This document shows, in pieces, positions 1 through 7,417 of a stretch of DNA of 16,715 bases. The DNA lies in the NCBI GenBank assembly GCA_030642525.1, contig DAOWNO010000011.1, positions 1-16,715 of the forward strand. The letters are read 5' to 3'. How positions within the stretch are numbered: position 1 is the stretch's first letter; each line of letters starts with the position of its first letter. Below the pieces are notes generated by a model. That model saw only the letters and a program-made list of their open reading frames with translations. It was not told the origin of the DNA and ran no database searches. Origin of the DNA: Candidatus Aegiribacteria sp. (GTDB lineage: Bacteria; Fermentibacterota; Fermentibacteria; Fermentibacterales; JCC-6). Made by a program: the position numbers and the translations under genes.

Positions 1-1136
1 AGAGTGAATTTGTTATACATATCACCATCGATACGATATCTGACAATTACTTTATCGGCTTTCGGTTCCATATGAATGTCACTTGCGCCATCTTTGACAG
101 CAGTGAACATGACTTTATCTGCTATGTACTTTATGGGAGAAGTGCTGATATCATCCTTATCAGGTTCATGCTCTATTTCCAGCACATTGCTGTAACTGAC
201 TTCGGATATGATATCTTCTTCATTATCCGAATTGTTTCCATCCTCAATTGTTGAGGATACAACCCTGAATTCCTGTTCTTTTGGAGCATATGTTTTCAGG
301 AGAGCGCGGATGCTGTCTGGCTGGGCAATTCCAAGCCGGGGTTCTTTTCCCTCAGAAATCATGTCAATTGTATCTCTGAGCTCAAGATTAAAAGGGTTGC
401 TCAGAACATAAATAGTTTCTCCGTCAGAATCCCGTATGGCAAGAACGAGTTTCGATTTGCTGAAAGGAGCCGGAAATATCTCTGTAAGTATGTTTTCAGG
501 ATCAATATAAGGAAAATACTCAAATTGAAAATATTCAGCTATATTTCGAGCAAGGATCTCCCCATCAATTCCAGCTTCCGTTGCGGAATTGTATAAAGAC
601 AATCTGTCAAGCAACTTCATCCTGCTGATGGTTTCTTCATCGAGATTCAGAGTATCTTTCAGGTATTTAATGAAATCAACGTAATCTGATGGTGCCTGAT
701 CAGGAATGGTATGTTTTCCATATGTGTAGACTTTCGACCATTGAGCTTTTGTCTCAAGGTGAAGAGTTATCTTATCGAGGAAATTTTGTGTATTTTCAAG
801 AGGACAGACAATGCTGTCTACAACACCTGCCGGTCTAATGGGAATTTTTGAATCGATCAGATCATCCGACTCGAATGCTACTATTGTGGGAATACAGGCT
901 GTCTCAGGATTATCCTGCAGTATAAAACTGAATTGAGATACATTCATTCCGGACATCCAGTAAGGAGCAATAATCAGATCAGGTTGATCCAGGGTAGCGA
1001 TTTCAAGACCTGTTCGGCCTCCTGAAGAATCGATTACTCTGCAATTACAAATGCGCTGCAGCAATTCAACCAGCTGATATCTCCTGGATTCGTCATCATC
1101 CACAACCAGTACAAGTGGCAGTTTATTTTTTTTCAT
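1..1136 (-). CDS. Pseudo-receiver / GspE-PilB-type ATPase fusion (3' end missing)
   Basis: Reading the minus strand from the ATG at 1136 gives 378 codons open to the window edge; the C-terminal half is cut off. Residues 6-125 look like a response-regulator receiver: VLVVDDDESRR supplies the acidic cluster (D13-D15), then PDLIIAPYWMSGM stands where PDLxxxDxxMPGM is expected. Pro58 therefore replaces the phospho-acceptor Asp, and Cys111 (VCPLE) replaces the conserved Lys. Residues about 155-285 resemble the T2SSE N-terminal domain (EAGIDGEILARNIAEYF, then YVLSNPFNLELRDTI). Residues 333-378 match the start of the GspE/PilB motor (PIKYIADKV, DGASDIHMEP, VRYRIDG). Family knowledge predicts a cytoplasmic hexameric ATPase driving type IV pilus or type II secretion assembly; Walker motifs lie beyond the window. 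It starts 30 bases after the hybrid kinase stop and in the same frame, so co-transcription is likely. The choice between pilus and secretion role is open. Confidence 0.88.
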   Translation of the reverse strand, partial: MKKNKLPLVLVVDDDESRRYQLVELLQRICNCRVIDSSGGRTGLEIATLDQPDLIIAPYWMSGMNVSQFSFILQDNPETACIPTIVAFESDDLIDSKIPIRPAGVVDSIVCPLENTQNFLDKITLHLETKAQWSKVYTYGKHTIPDQAPSDYVDFIKYLKDTLNLDEETISRMKLLDRLSLYNSATEAGIDGEILARNIAEYFQFEYFPYIDPENILTEIFPAPFSKSKLVLAIRDSDGETIYVLSNPFNLELRDTIDMISEGKEPRLGIAQPDSIRALLKTYAPKEQEFRVVSSTIEDGNNSDNEEDIISEVSYSNVLEIEHEPDKDDISTSPIKYIADKVMFTAVKDGASDIHMEPKADKVIVRYRIDGDMYNKFT

Positions 1137-1160
1137 CTTTCACGATTCATTGAATGAAAG
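1137..1160 (-). promoter_or_regulatory. Possible hairpin over the ATPase gene's ribosome-binding region
   Basis: CTTTCA (1137-1142) and TGAAAG (1155-1160) are exact inverted complements. Inside them TTCA and TGAA pair around a single base, leaving a three-base bulge. In the minus-strand mRNA the only purine-rich stretch before the ATG at 1136 (GUGAAAG) lies within the stem, so initiation could be limited by folding. The stem is short and AU-rich, so it may be chance. Confidence 0.25.
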
Positions 1161-1166
1161 CATGAT

Positions 1167-4100
1167 CTATTTTTCAAGTTCCTCAATAAGGTCAGTAAAA
1201 TCTTTCTCTGATTGTCTGACCCTGGTTCTAATTTCGCTCGCATCACCATCAGAGCAGGCATACTCAATGTTTTTCATTGTTTCCATCAGGGCTTTTGCTC
1301 CGATGTTACCGGCTGATCCCTTCAATGAATGCGCGCTGCTTCTTACGGTCTCAAAATCTTCCTCTAAAGCTGCATTCTTCAATGATGTCATGATTCCATC
1401 AGCATTGCTCTTAAACAGTTCAAGAATCTCTTCAATGATGTCATGGTCATCTCCGAGAGATTCCCTGAGAACTGACCTGTCAAATACGGAGAATTCCTCT
1501 TTTGTTTTTGCGGTATTCTGTTCTGTTCCATAAATGAATGCTCCTGAGAGTACTTTCTCAATTATTTCGGTAAGCATTTCAGGTTTGACTGGTTTGGCGA
1601 TATAATCATCCATTCCGGCCTGAATGCACTTATACCTGTCACCTTCCATTGCGTGAGCAGTCATGGCTATGACAGGTATTTCATGATTCAGAACAGATGA
1701 TTTGGGATCTCTTATGATGTGTATTGCCTCAAATCCATCCATTTCCGGCATCTGAATGTCCATCAATACAAGATCGTAAACATTTATTTCAAGCTCTTGA
1801 ACGGCTTCTCTGCCGTTTTCAACAGGAACTGCTGAATATCCGAGTATTTCGAGTATTTTCAGAGCTACTTTCTGATTTACCGGATTATCCTCTGCAAGAA
1901 GTATTCTGAATTCTTCCTTCCTTGATTCGGCTAGCGAGTGTTTTGTGATAATTCCCCTGCTCTTGTTTTTTACGAAGCTCTGGTCGTTATCCGTGTGCAG
2001 GCTGATCAAACAGTCCCGAAACCGGGACATCTTCACAGGTTTAGTCAGATAGGCGGAAAAGCCCGCTTTCAGCATCCTGGCGGCATCTCCACGTGCTGCT
2101 ATAGATGTATACATGATCAAAAGCAGTGTATCTCTCAGGTTAGGGTCGCTCTTGATCTTCCGTCCCAGGGTTTCACCGTCCATATCCGGCATCTGCATGT
2201 CCAGAACAGCTATATCAAATGGATCATCATTCAGAAGGGCATCTCTGAGAATAAGCAGAGCGGAGTCGCCTGAGTCTGCTTCCCGGTATCTGCAGCCCCA
2301 GTTTTTCATCATACCGGTGAGAATGATTCTGTTAGTCTGATTATCATCCACAATAAGAATTTTCAGTGAATTGAGAAAAGCGGTTTCATCAGTCTTTTCT
2401 ATTCTGGAAACTTTTGCGTGTTTCCTGATTATCATATCAGCAGTGAACCAGAAGGTAGAGCCTTTCCCCTGTGCACTCTCAACGCCTATTTTACCTCCAA
2501 GCAGATTTGCGATCTGTCTGGCAATGGTCAGGCCCAGTCCGGTTCCTCCATATCTTCGCGTAGTCGAAGAATCCGCCTGGGTGAAAGGATCGAACAAATT
2601 CCGGAGTTTATCCTGTGAAATACCAACCCCTGTATCGGTAACAGAGAATTTAAGAAGAACCCGTTTTTCAGTCTCTCGTTCAACATCTACTGCAAGGACT
2701 ATCTCGCCTTCCGAAGTGAATTTAATCGCGTTTCCGAGGAGATTGATTATTATCTGTCTCAATCTGCCCGGATCACCTTTAAGAAGTGATGGGACTTCAG
2801 GATTTACATTCATCATCAGTTCAATGTTTTTTCCCCGTATGCGGATAGCTGCCAGATCCGCTATACTTCCTAGCATTGTACGAAGATCGAAATCTATCTC
2901 TTCAAGTTCAAGTTTACCGACTTCCATTTTCGAAAAATCCAGGATATCATTGATAATTGTCATGAGTGATTCAGCGCTTTCCTGTATCGTCTGAGTGAAA
3001 TCCCTCTGTTCAGGATTCAGATCAGTTTCCAGCAGGAGTCCTGTCATGCCGATGACGCCGTTCATGGGAGTTCTGATTTCATGGCTCATGTTCGCGAGAA
3101 ATGTGCTTTTGATGCTGCTTGCCCTTTTTGCTTCCTCCTCGGCTCTTTTCTGTATGGATATATCAACGAAAGCTTCAAGAAGGACGTTTTCGCCGTTCAG
3201 TTCAATCGGAACGACGGATTTGATTATAGGTATACTCTTTTTATCTCTTGTAAGCAGAGATCTTTCGGAATCGTCAACCTTTTTGCCAATGTCAAGAATA
3301 GGGCATTTTCCAACCTCTGCCGGACATATGAAATCATGGCAGATATTTCCTTCCAGCTCCTCTGATTTCCTTCCGAGAAGATTTCTTGCACTTCTGTTTG
3401 CGCTGATTACTCTCTTGTCTCTGCCGATTATCATTATTCCGAAAGGTACCGATTCCAGAATGGCTTCATTCGCTTTCAGTGCTTTTTTCAGTTCTTCTTC
3501 TGATTTTCTCTGTTCAGTAATATCTCTGTCCACTCCTCGATAACCGAGAAGCTTGCCGTTTTTGTCGAGTACAGGAACTCCGTTTGTAAGAAGAATATGG
3601 ATATTTCCGTCTTTATCAAGAATTCTGTTCTCCATGTCGACTATATTCATTTTCTTCATAGTAATCAAGCGGATCTTTTCAGCTATCTCTTCAGCAGATT
3701 CAGGTGTCATGAAATCAAACGGTGTTTTTCCGAGTACTTCTGAAGCAGTGTATCCGATAAGTTGTATCACGTTATCAGAGCAGAATGTATACCTGATGGA
3801 TGCGTCTATCTCCCATACCCAGTCAGCGCTGCACAGTGCAATATCCCTGAAGCGGTTCTCGCTATCGGCAAGTTCAAGTTCTATCCGCTTTCTTTCTGTG
3901 ATGTCTGCTATTGTGGCAATAGAACCTGTTATTCTACCCTTTTCGTCTTTCCTGGGGACGACTGAAAGCAACACTGTTTTACTGTTATTCTTCTCTGTGA
4001 CAATCGAAAGCTCGTACCTGGAAGACTCACCTTCTGTTCTTTTTGTGGTTTGATCGAAAACAATATCCCACTGATCTTTGGAGACGAAATCCAGGAAAGA

Positions 4101-4304
4101 TCTTCCGATAAGATCTTCACTTATCTCGATTTCGAAAAGTTCATAAAGGACGGGATTACAGAATAAGATCACGTTATCGCTACTGACAATCAGAATGCTC
4201 TCCATGACTGAATTCAGAATTTCCAAATGCATGTCATCATTCAGGGAAGAATTCTCTGGATGAGTGATCGTGTCTTTGTCCGTATTCAGATTATCCTTTT
4301 TCAT
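1167..4304 (-). CDS. Soluble hybrid sensor histidine kinase, PAS-PAS-PAS-HisKA-HATPase-REC-REC-HPt
   Basis: A 1045-residue multistep phosphorelay kinase. The start is ATG at 4304, preceded by GGGAGGA with 6-base spacing; the open frame extends upstream only to a TTG overlapping that site. Approximate domains: PAS 1 (25-140), PAS 2 (148-265), PAS 3 (275-390), HisKA with HEIRTP (phospho-acceptor His408), HATPase with N-box Asn525, DTGVG 557-561 and GGTGLGL 586-592, receiver 1 (LDMQMP, Asp702; Lys755), receiver 2 (LMDIQMP, Asp849; Lys904), and a C-terminal HPt (AHSLKGSAGNIG, His992). All catalytic residues are present. There is no signal peptide or membrane segment, so it should be cytoplasmic and sense an internal cue or a partner. 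PAS 3 has a Cys cluster (Cys322, Cys327, Cys334). It lies 21 bases after the symporter and 30 before the pseudo-receiver ATPase. The layout resembles BarA/EvgS-type unorthodox kinases; the signal is unknown. Confidence 0.96.
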   Translation of the reverse strand: MKKDNLNTDKDTITHPENSSLNDDMHLEILNSVMESILIVSSDNVILFCNPVLYELFEIEISEDLIGRSFLDFVSKDQWDIVFDQTTKRTEGESSRYELSIVTEKNNSKTVLLSVVPRKDEKGRITGSIATIADITERKRIELELADSENRFRDIALCSADWVWEIDASIRYTFCSDNVIQLIGYTASEVLGKTPFDFMTPESAEEIAEKIRLITMKKMNIVDMENRILDKDGNIHILLTNGVPVLDKNGKLLGYRGVDRDITEQRKSEEELKKALKANEAILESVPFGIMIIGRDKRVISANRSARNLLGRKSEELEGNICHDFICPAEVGKCPILDIGKKVDDSERSLLTRDKKSIPIIKSVVPIELNGENVLLEAFVDISIQKRAEEEAKRASSIKSTFLANMSHEIRTPMNGVIGMTGLLLETDLNPEQRDFTQTIQESAESLMTIINDILDFSKMEVGKLELEEIDFDLRTMLGSIADLAAIRIRGKNIELMMNVNPEVPSLLKGDPGRLRQIIINLLGNAIKFTSEGEIVLAVDVERETEKRVLLKFSVTDTGVGISQDKLRNLFDPFTQADSSTTRRYGGTGLGLTIARQIANLLGGKIGVESAQGKGSTFWFTADMIIRKHAKVSRIEKTDETAFLNSLKILIVDDNQTNRIILTGMMKNWGCRYREADSGDSALLILRDALLNDDPFDIAVLDMQMPDMDGETLGRKIKSDPNLRDTLLLIMYTSIAARGDAARMLKAGFSAYLTKPVKMSRFRDCLISLHTDNDQSFVKNKSRGIITKHSLAESRKEEFRILLAEDNPVNQKVALKILEILGYSAVPVENGREAVQELEINVYDLVLMDIQMPEMDGFEAIHIIRDPKSSVLNHEIPVIAMTAHAMEGDRYKCIQAGMDDYIAKPVKPEMLTEIIEKVLSGAFIYGTEQNTAKTKEEFSVFDRSVLRESLGDDHDIIEEILELFKSNADGIMTSLKNAALEEDFETVRSSAHSLKGSAGNIGAKALMETMKNIEYACSDGDASEIRTRVRQSEKDFTDLIEELEK

Positions 4305-4310
4305 GACACA

Positions 4311-4317
4311 TCCTCCC
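4311..4317 (-). promoter_or_regulatory. Ribosome-binding site deciding the hybrid kinase start
   Basis: The minus strand reads GGGAGGA here, six bases before the ATG at 4304. It is a strong Shine-Dalgarno match and rules out the in-frame TTG at 4319, which overlaps it. The site lies in the 21-base gap after the symporter's tandem stop codons. Confidence 0.8.
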
Positions 4318-4325
4318 AAATACTA

Positions 4326-5768
4326 TCATGTTGATCTGAGTTTTTGAAAACCGACAAAAAGAGCAGGAATGATAAGGGATACGAGCATACCTGTGGAAGC
4401 AGCCTGGGGGACCTTCGAAGCGCCCCATAAGATGAAGAGTATCAGGCATACGGAAAGCCCAATAGTGGATGCAGTTATAGCTCCGGCTTTCCCGAGATTT
4501 TTTGAGAACAGTCCCCAGATGAATGGTCCGAGGAACACCGAAGCTATAGCGCCCCAGGATATTGACAATATGGTTACTATTACAGCGGGTTTCTGCCATG
4601 CCAGAATCATTGACAGAATAATGAAGAATCCGCTGCTCAGTCGGCCAAGTTTTGTAAGAGTTTTGTCTGAGGCATTTTTATTAATGAAACCGTGATAGAA
4701 ATCCTTTGTTACAGTTGAACTGGATATCAGAACAAGAGCTGCAAGTGTGGACATTGATGCCGAAAGGATCAGGAGGAGGATGATAACTGAAAGTGCTCCT
4801 GGAATCACTGTTGTCAGCAGTTCCGGCATGAGAGCGTCAAATATTGGTGTCCCGCCTTCTCCAAATGCATCTGGAGTTGTTGCGGGAGAAAGGAATATCC
4901 TGGTCAACGCTCCTGTAAAATAAGCTATTCCTGTTACTAGAAGAGCGAAAATCGTAGAAGCGATAGTTCCTATCCTGACAGCTTTCCGATCACGGACCGC
5001 GTAGAATTTCTGAACGAGCTGAGGCATCGCGAACGGGGCTATACTGGTCAGGAATACCAGGGAGAGCAACGGAATGATGCCGGGTGGGCCTACAGAGCTA
5101 ACCAGTTTAGGCTCAATTGCTTTGAGACTTGAGATTATGTTTGGTAAGCCTCCCCCCTTCTCCAGAGTAAAATGGAAAAGAACGAGAACACCGATAGTCA
5201 TGACGATTCCGAAGATAACATCAATCATCGCCATGGACTTGTATCCGCCCATGATCAGGTATATGCCCGTAAACAGCCCCATGAAAAGCAGTATCCATGC
5301 ATATGGAAGCTGAAAAGTGGATTCGAAGAGATAGCTCAACCCCATGAAGACCGCTGCGGTGTAAGGTATGAAGAATACGAAAATGGCGACAGCGGTGAAG
5401 CCTTTCAGAAACGGACTGTTGAATCTTGCTTCCAGATATTCAGGCATTGTTTTGACGCCGAGCGAATGAGTTACCCTTTTAATCTTATAACCAAGCAGAA
5501 GCCAGACGCCAAGTACACCTATTAATGAATTACCAAGGGCTATCCAGAGTGTGGAGATACCAAATCCCCAACCAAGTTTGCCTGCAAAGCCGATGAAAAG
5601 AACCGCTGAAAAGTACGCAGCACCGTAGGAAAAGGCGGTCATCCATGGGCCAACTTCGCCGCCGCCGAGAAGGAAATCATGATAAGAACGGGTTTTCCGC
5701 ATTCCCCAAAGACCAATTATCATGATAAGAACAGCATACGCGCCGACTGCAAAGTAATTAACAAGCAT
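4326..5768 (-). CDS. Sodium:solute symporter (SSS/SLC5 family)
   Basis: A 480-residue integral membrane protein with about 12-13 hydrophobic segments, close to the usual size for this family. It begins with a periplasm-to-cytoplasm hydrophobic helix (residues 2-23) followed by YHDFLLGGGEVGPWMTAFSY, the family's characteristic first loop and second helix. Near residues 330-360 it has SASMSTLAALVLISSST then VTKDFY, the conserved SSS segment that contributes Na+-coordinating Ser/Thr residues in known family members. The start ATG has AGGAG eight bases upstream. Proteins of this family move proline, pantothenate, sugars, acetate or other organic solutes with Na+ across the inner membrane; the substrate cannot be read from the sequence. 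It ends in tandem stops (TGA TAG), and the hybrid kinase begins 21 bases later in the same frame, suggesting joint expression and possibly transporter-coupled sensing. Confidence 0.93.
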   Translation of the reverse strand: MLVNYFAVGAYAVLIMIIGLWGMRKTRSYHDFLLGGGEVGPWMTAFSYGAAYFSAVLFIGFAGKLGWGFGISTLWIALGNSLIGVLGVWLLLGYKIKRVTHSLGVKTMPEYLEARFNSPFLKGFTAVAIFVFFIPYTAAVFMGLSYLFESTFQLPYAWILLFMGLFTGIYLIMGGYKSMAMIDVIFGIVMTIGVLVLFHFTLEKGGGLPNIISSLKAIEPKLVSSVGPPGIIPLLSLVFLTSIAPFAMPQLVQKFYAVRDRKAVRIGTIASTIFALLVTGIAYFTGALTRIFLSPATTPDAFGEGGTPIFDALMPELLTTVIPGALSVIILLLILSASMSTLAALVLISSSTVTKDFYHGFINKNASDKTLTKLGRLSSGFFIILSMILAWQKPAVIVTILSISWGAIASVFLGPFIWGLFSKNLGKAGAITASTIGLSVCLILFILWGASKVPQAASTGMLVSLIIPALFVGFQKLRST

Positions 5769-5776
5769 TCTTCATA

Positions 5777-5781
5777 CTCCT
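5777..5781 (-). promoter_or_regulatory. Ribosome-binding site of the symporter gene
   Basis: AGGAG on the minus strand, eight bases before the ATG at 5768. It supports that start and lies just downstream of a TATAAT box, which would give a very short leader. Confidence 0.65.
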
Positions 5782-5792
5782 GAATGTTAAGA

Positions 5793-5798
5793 ATTATA
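5793..5798 (-). promoter_or_regulatory. Candidate -10 box (TATAAT) before the symporter
   Basis: A perfect TATAAT on the minus strand, 25 bases before the symporter ATG, in the largest gap between the two gene clusters. No good -35 hexamer stands at 17 bases, so it is only a candidate. It overlaps one arm of the 5795-5815 inverted repeat. A second perfect TATAAT lies at 5843-5848, again without a clear -35 box. Confidence 0.35.
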
Positions 5799-5815
5799 TT
5801 CAATCTCTGAATATA
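5795..5815. repeat. Perfect 8-bp inverted repeat, possible operator
   Basis: TATATTCA (5795-5802) and TGAATATA (5808-5815) are exact inverted complements separated by five bases. The element overlaps the candidate -10 box of the symporter unit, as an operator for a dimeric repressor might. It is AT-rich and has no run of U after it, so it does not look like an intrinsic terminator for the Bat operon. Confidence 0.4.
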
Positions 5816-5857
5816 GGCATGAAGAATTGCCGGAACACCCCCATTATATGGAAGAAA

Positions 5858-7417
5858 TCAGGAATCCAGGTCAGTGGACAACTCCTGTACGAGTTCAATG
5901 CATGTAAGCTTAAGACGATCAAGCTGTTCCGTGGATATCTTTCTTCCTGACAGCATGAGTTCTATATCTTTCCATTGACGAAGAATCCTCCCTTTCAGAA
6001 TACTGTCGGTATCACTGGCATCAAGCGCTTCATTAAGCTCTTCAGAACCCATGTAGCAGGGAGAACCCGTCAGAAGTTCAGAAATCTCATATTCCAGTGC
6101 GGTGAGCAGTTCTTCAGGATCTTGAGCATCATTGATATTCTCCATTGAACTGTTTCGGTTGAATCTTTTCCTCAATACAAGGAATGCAACCAGAGTTACA
6201 AGTAAAAAAGAAGAAAGAATCAGTAATAAAGAGGAATTTAGATTTTCCTCGCTGAAATCTATTTCAACGATGGCCGTTTGATAAGGAGCATGCACTGAAA
6301 GCGTACAGGGCGGAATAAAAGATTGACGGTAAATCTCTGAGTCGGTATCGAACCATGCAAGACTATCCGGACCGATGATAACAATGCCTTTATCATTCGG
6401 TTCAATCAGAATCCGGCATGTTACCACTCCCCCGTTGGGATCTTTGAGCAATTGTCCGGGCAGCATTGATGCGGGACCGCTGATTGTGAGAGAAGGTATA
6501 ATCTTGAGCTGTGAAGCTCCAGGACCGGTTATGGAGAGCAGAATACACTCCTCTCCGGACTGACTGTAACCCCCCATGGTTTCATCCAGCCTGAAGAATA
6601 TTTCCTCGGAAATTCCGGTGAAATTAGCAGGTTGTCCTTCTTCGGGAACTGGAAATACTGCTATCCATGAACCTTCAGAGGATATCTGATGTTCGAGGGA
6701 TCCGCGGTAGAATCCACCCGGGATACCGATTTTACCTCTGAGGACAGGCAGTTCAAGACTGCATGCAAAAGCAGGGGTCACTTCGATTGCAGCAAGCCAT
6801 GTTTTGAAAAGGCCATTCTTGCATCTGACCCATCTGAGTTCGTTTGAGTCCTCAATAATGCTTGAAGAAGCGTAATCAGCCGCATCAAGGTAGAGATCAA
6901 CGATTTCAGCGTTTCTTTGGGTTTTATAGATATAGTAATCGATCTGGAAAGGTCGTCCTGGATATATTCGACGGGTAGTATCAACTTCAATTTCAATCCA
7001 TGCGAGTATTTCAGATTCAGTGCTGAGCGATGCGGTTCCTGTATCAGGAGTATGAAAGGTTGCAATAATTGAATCAGCAGGGATTTCGCAGATTATTGTT
7101 CCGGAGGATGTTATTCTGAATGGTCCAACAGTCTGAACACCTTCTTCAATCGCCACGAAATTCATTGACAGACGAATTTCCGAGCTTATCGAACGCCCTG
7201 ATGGTGTGCTTATACTGGAGAATGAATGCATCGTACTGCTGCCCTGGAATCTCAATCCGCCTGAACAAAGAGGGGTACACTCAACATTTCTGATATCCAT
7301 ACCTGTGAGTGTGATATCAACAGTGAAAGAATTGCCTGTTCGTACAGAATCCTGGAAGGAGACTTCAATATCAGGAAGCAAGCTGAAAAAAGACAGAAAA
7401 ATCAGCAGAATTACCAT
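5858..7417 (-). CDS. batD: BatD-like membrane-anchored protein
   Basis: A 519-residue protein with an N-terminal hydrophobic signal-like segment (residues 2-15), a long beta-rich extracytoplasmic region (about 16-393), one membrane helix (about 395-417, followed by RKRFNRN) and a charged helical cytoplasmic tail (about 420-519). This layout, the position directly after BatC, and short runs such as IEVDTTRRIYPGRPFQIDYY and FVAIEEGVQTVGPF match the BatD 'oxygen tolerance' family, whose members begin with repeated domains of this type. The gene overlaps the end of batC by seven bases (ATGGTAA). Known Bat proteins form envelope complexes linked to aerotolerance or stress survival; the molecular role of BatD is not settled. 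It is the last gene of the Bat operon. Sequence identity to well-studied BatD proteins looks low, so the name rests partly on context. Confidence 0.82.
   Translation of the reverse strand: MVILLIFLSFFSLLPDIEVSFQDSVRTGNSFTVDITLTGMDIRNVECTPLCSGGLRFQGSSTMHSFSSISTPSGRSISSEIRLSMNFVAIEEGVQTVGPFRITSSGTIICEIPADSIIATFHTPDTGTASLSTESEILAWIEIEVDTTRRIYPGRPFQIDYYIYKTQRNAEIVDLYLDAADYASSSIIEDSNELRWVRCKNGLFKTWLAAIEVTPAFACSLELPVLRGKIGIPGGFYRGSLEHQISSEGSWIAVFPVPEEGQPANFTGISEEIFFRLDETMGGYSQSGEECILLSITGPGASQLKIIPSLTISGPASMLPGQLLKDPNGGVVTCRILIEPNDKGIVIIGPDSLAWFDTDSEIYRQSFIPPCTLSVHAPYQTAIVEIDFSEENLNSSLLLILSSFLLVTLVAFLVLRKRFNRNSSMENINDAQDPEELLTALEYEISELLTGSPCYMGSEELNEALDASDTDSILKGRILRQWKDIELMLSGRKISTEQLDRLKLTCIELVQELSTDLDS

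Noticed and set aside
1..411. Plus-strand frames at 72-254 and 208-411
   Set aside because: They are shadows of the minus-strand pseudo-receiver/ATPase gene, which has clear family motifs.
1150..4053. Long plus-strand open frames (up to 207 codons, e.g. 2371-2994, 2995-3543, 3553-4053) opposite the hybrid kinase
   Set aside because: They are antisense to conserved PAS, HATPase and receiver domains, have Ser/Arg/Ile-rich shadow composition and match no family.
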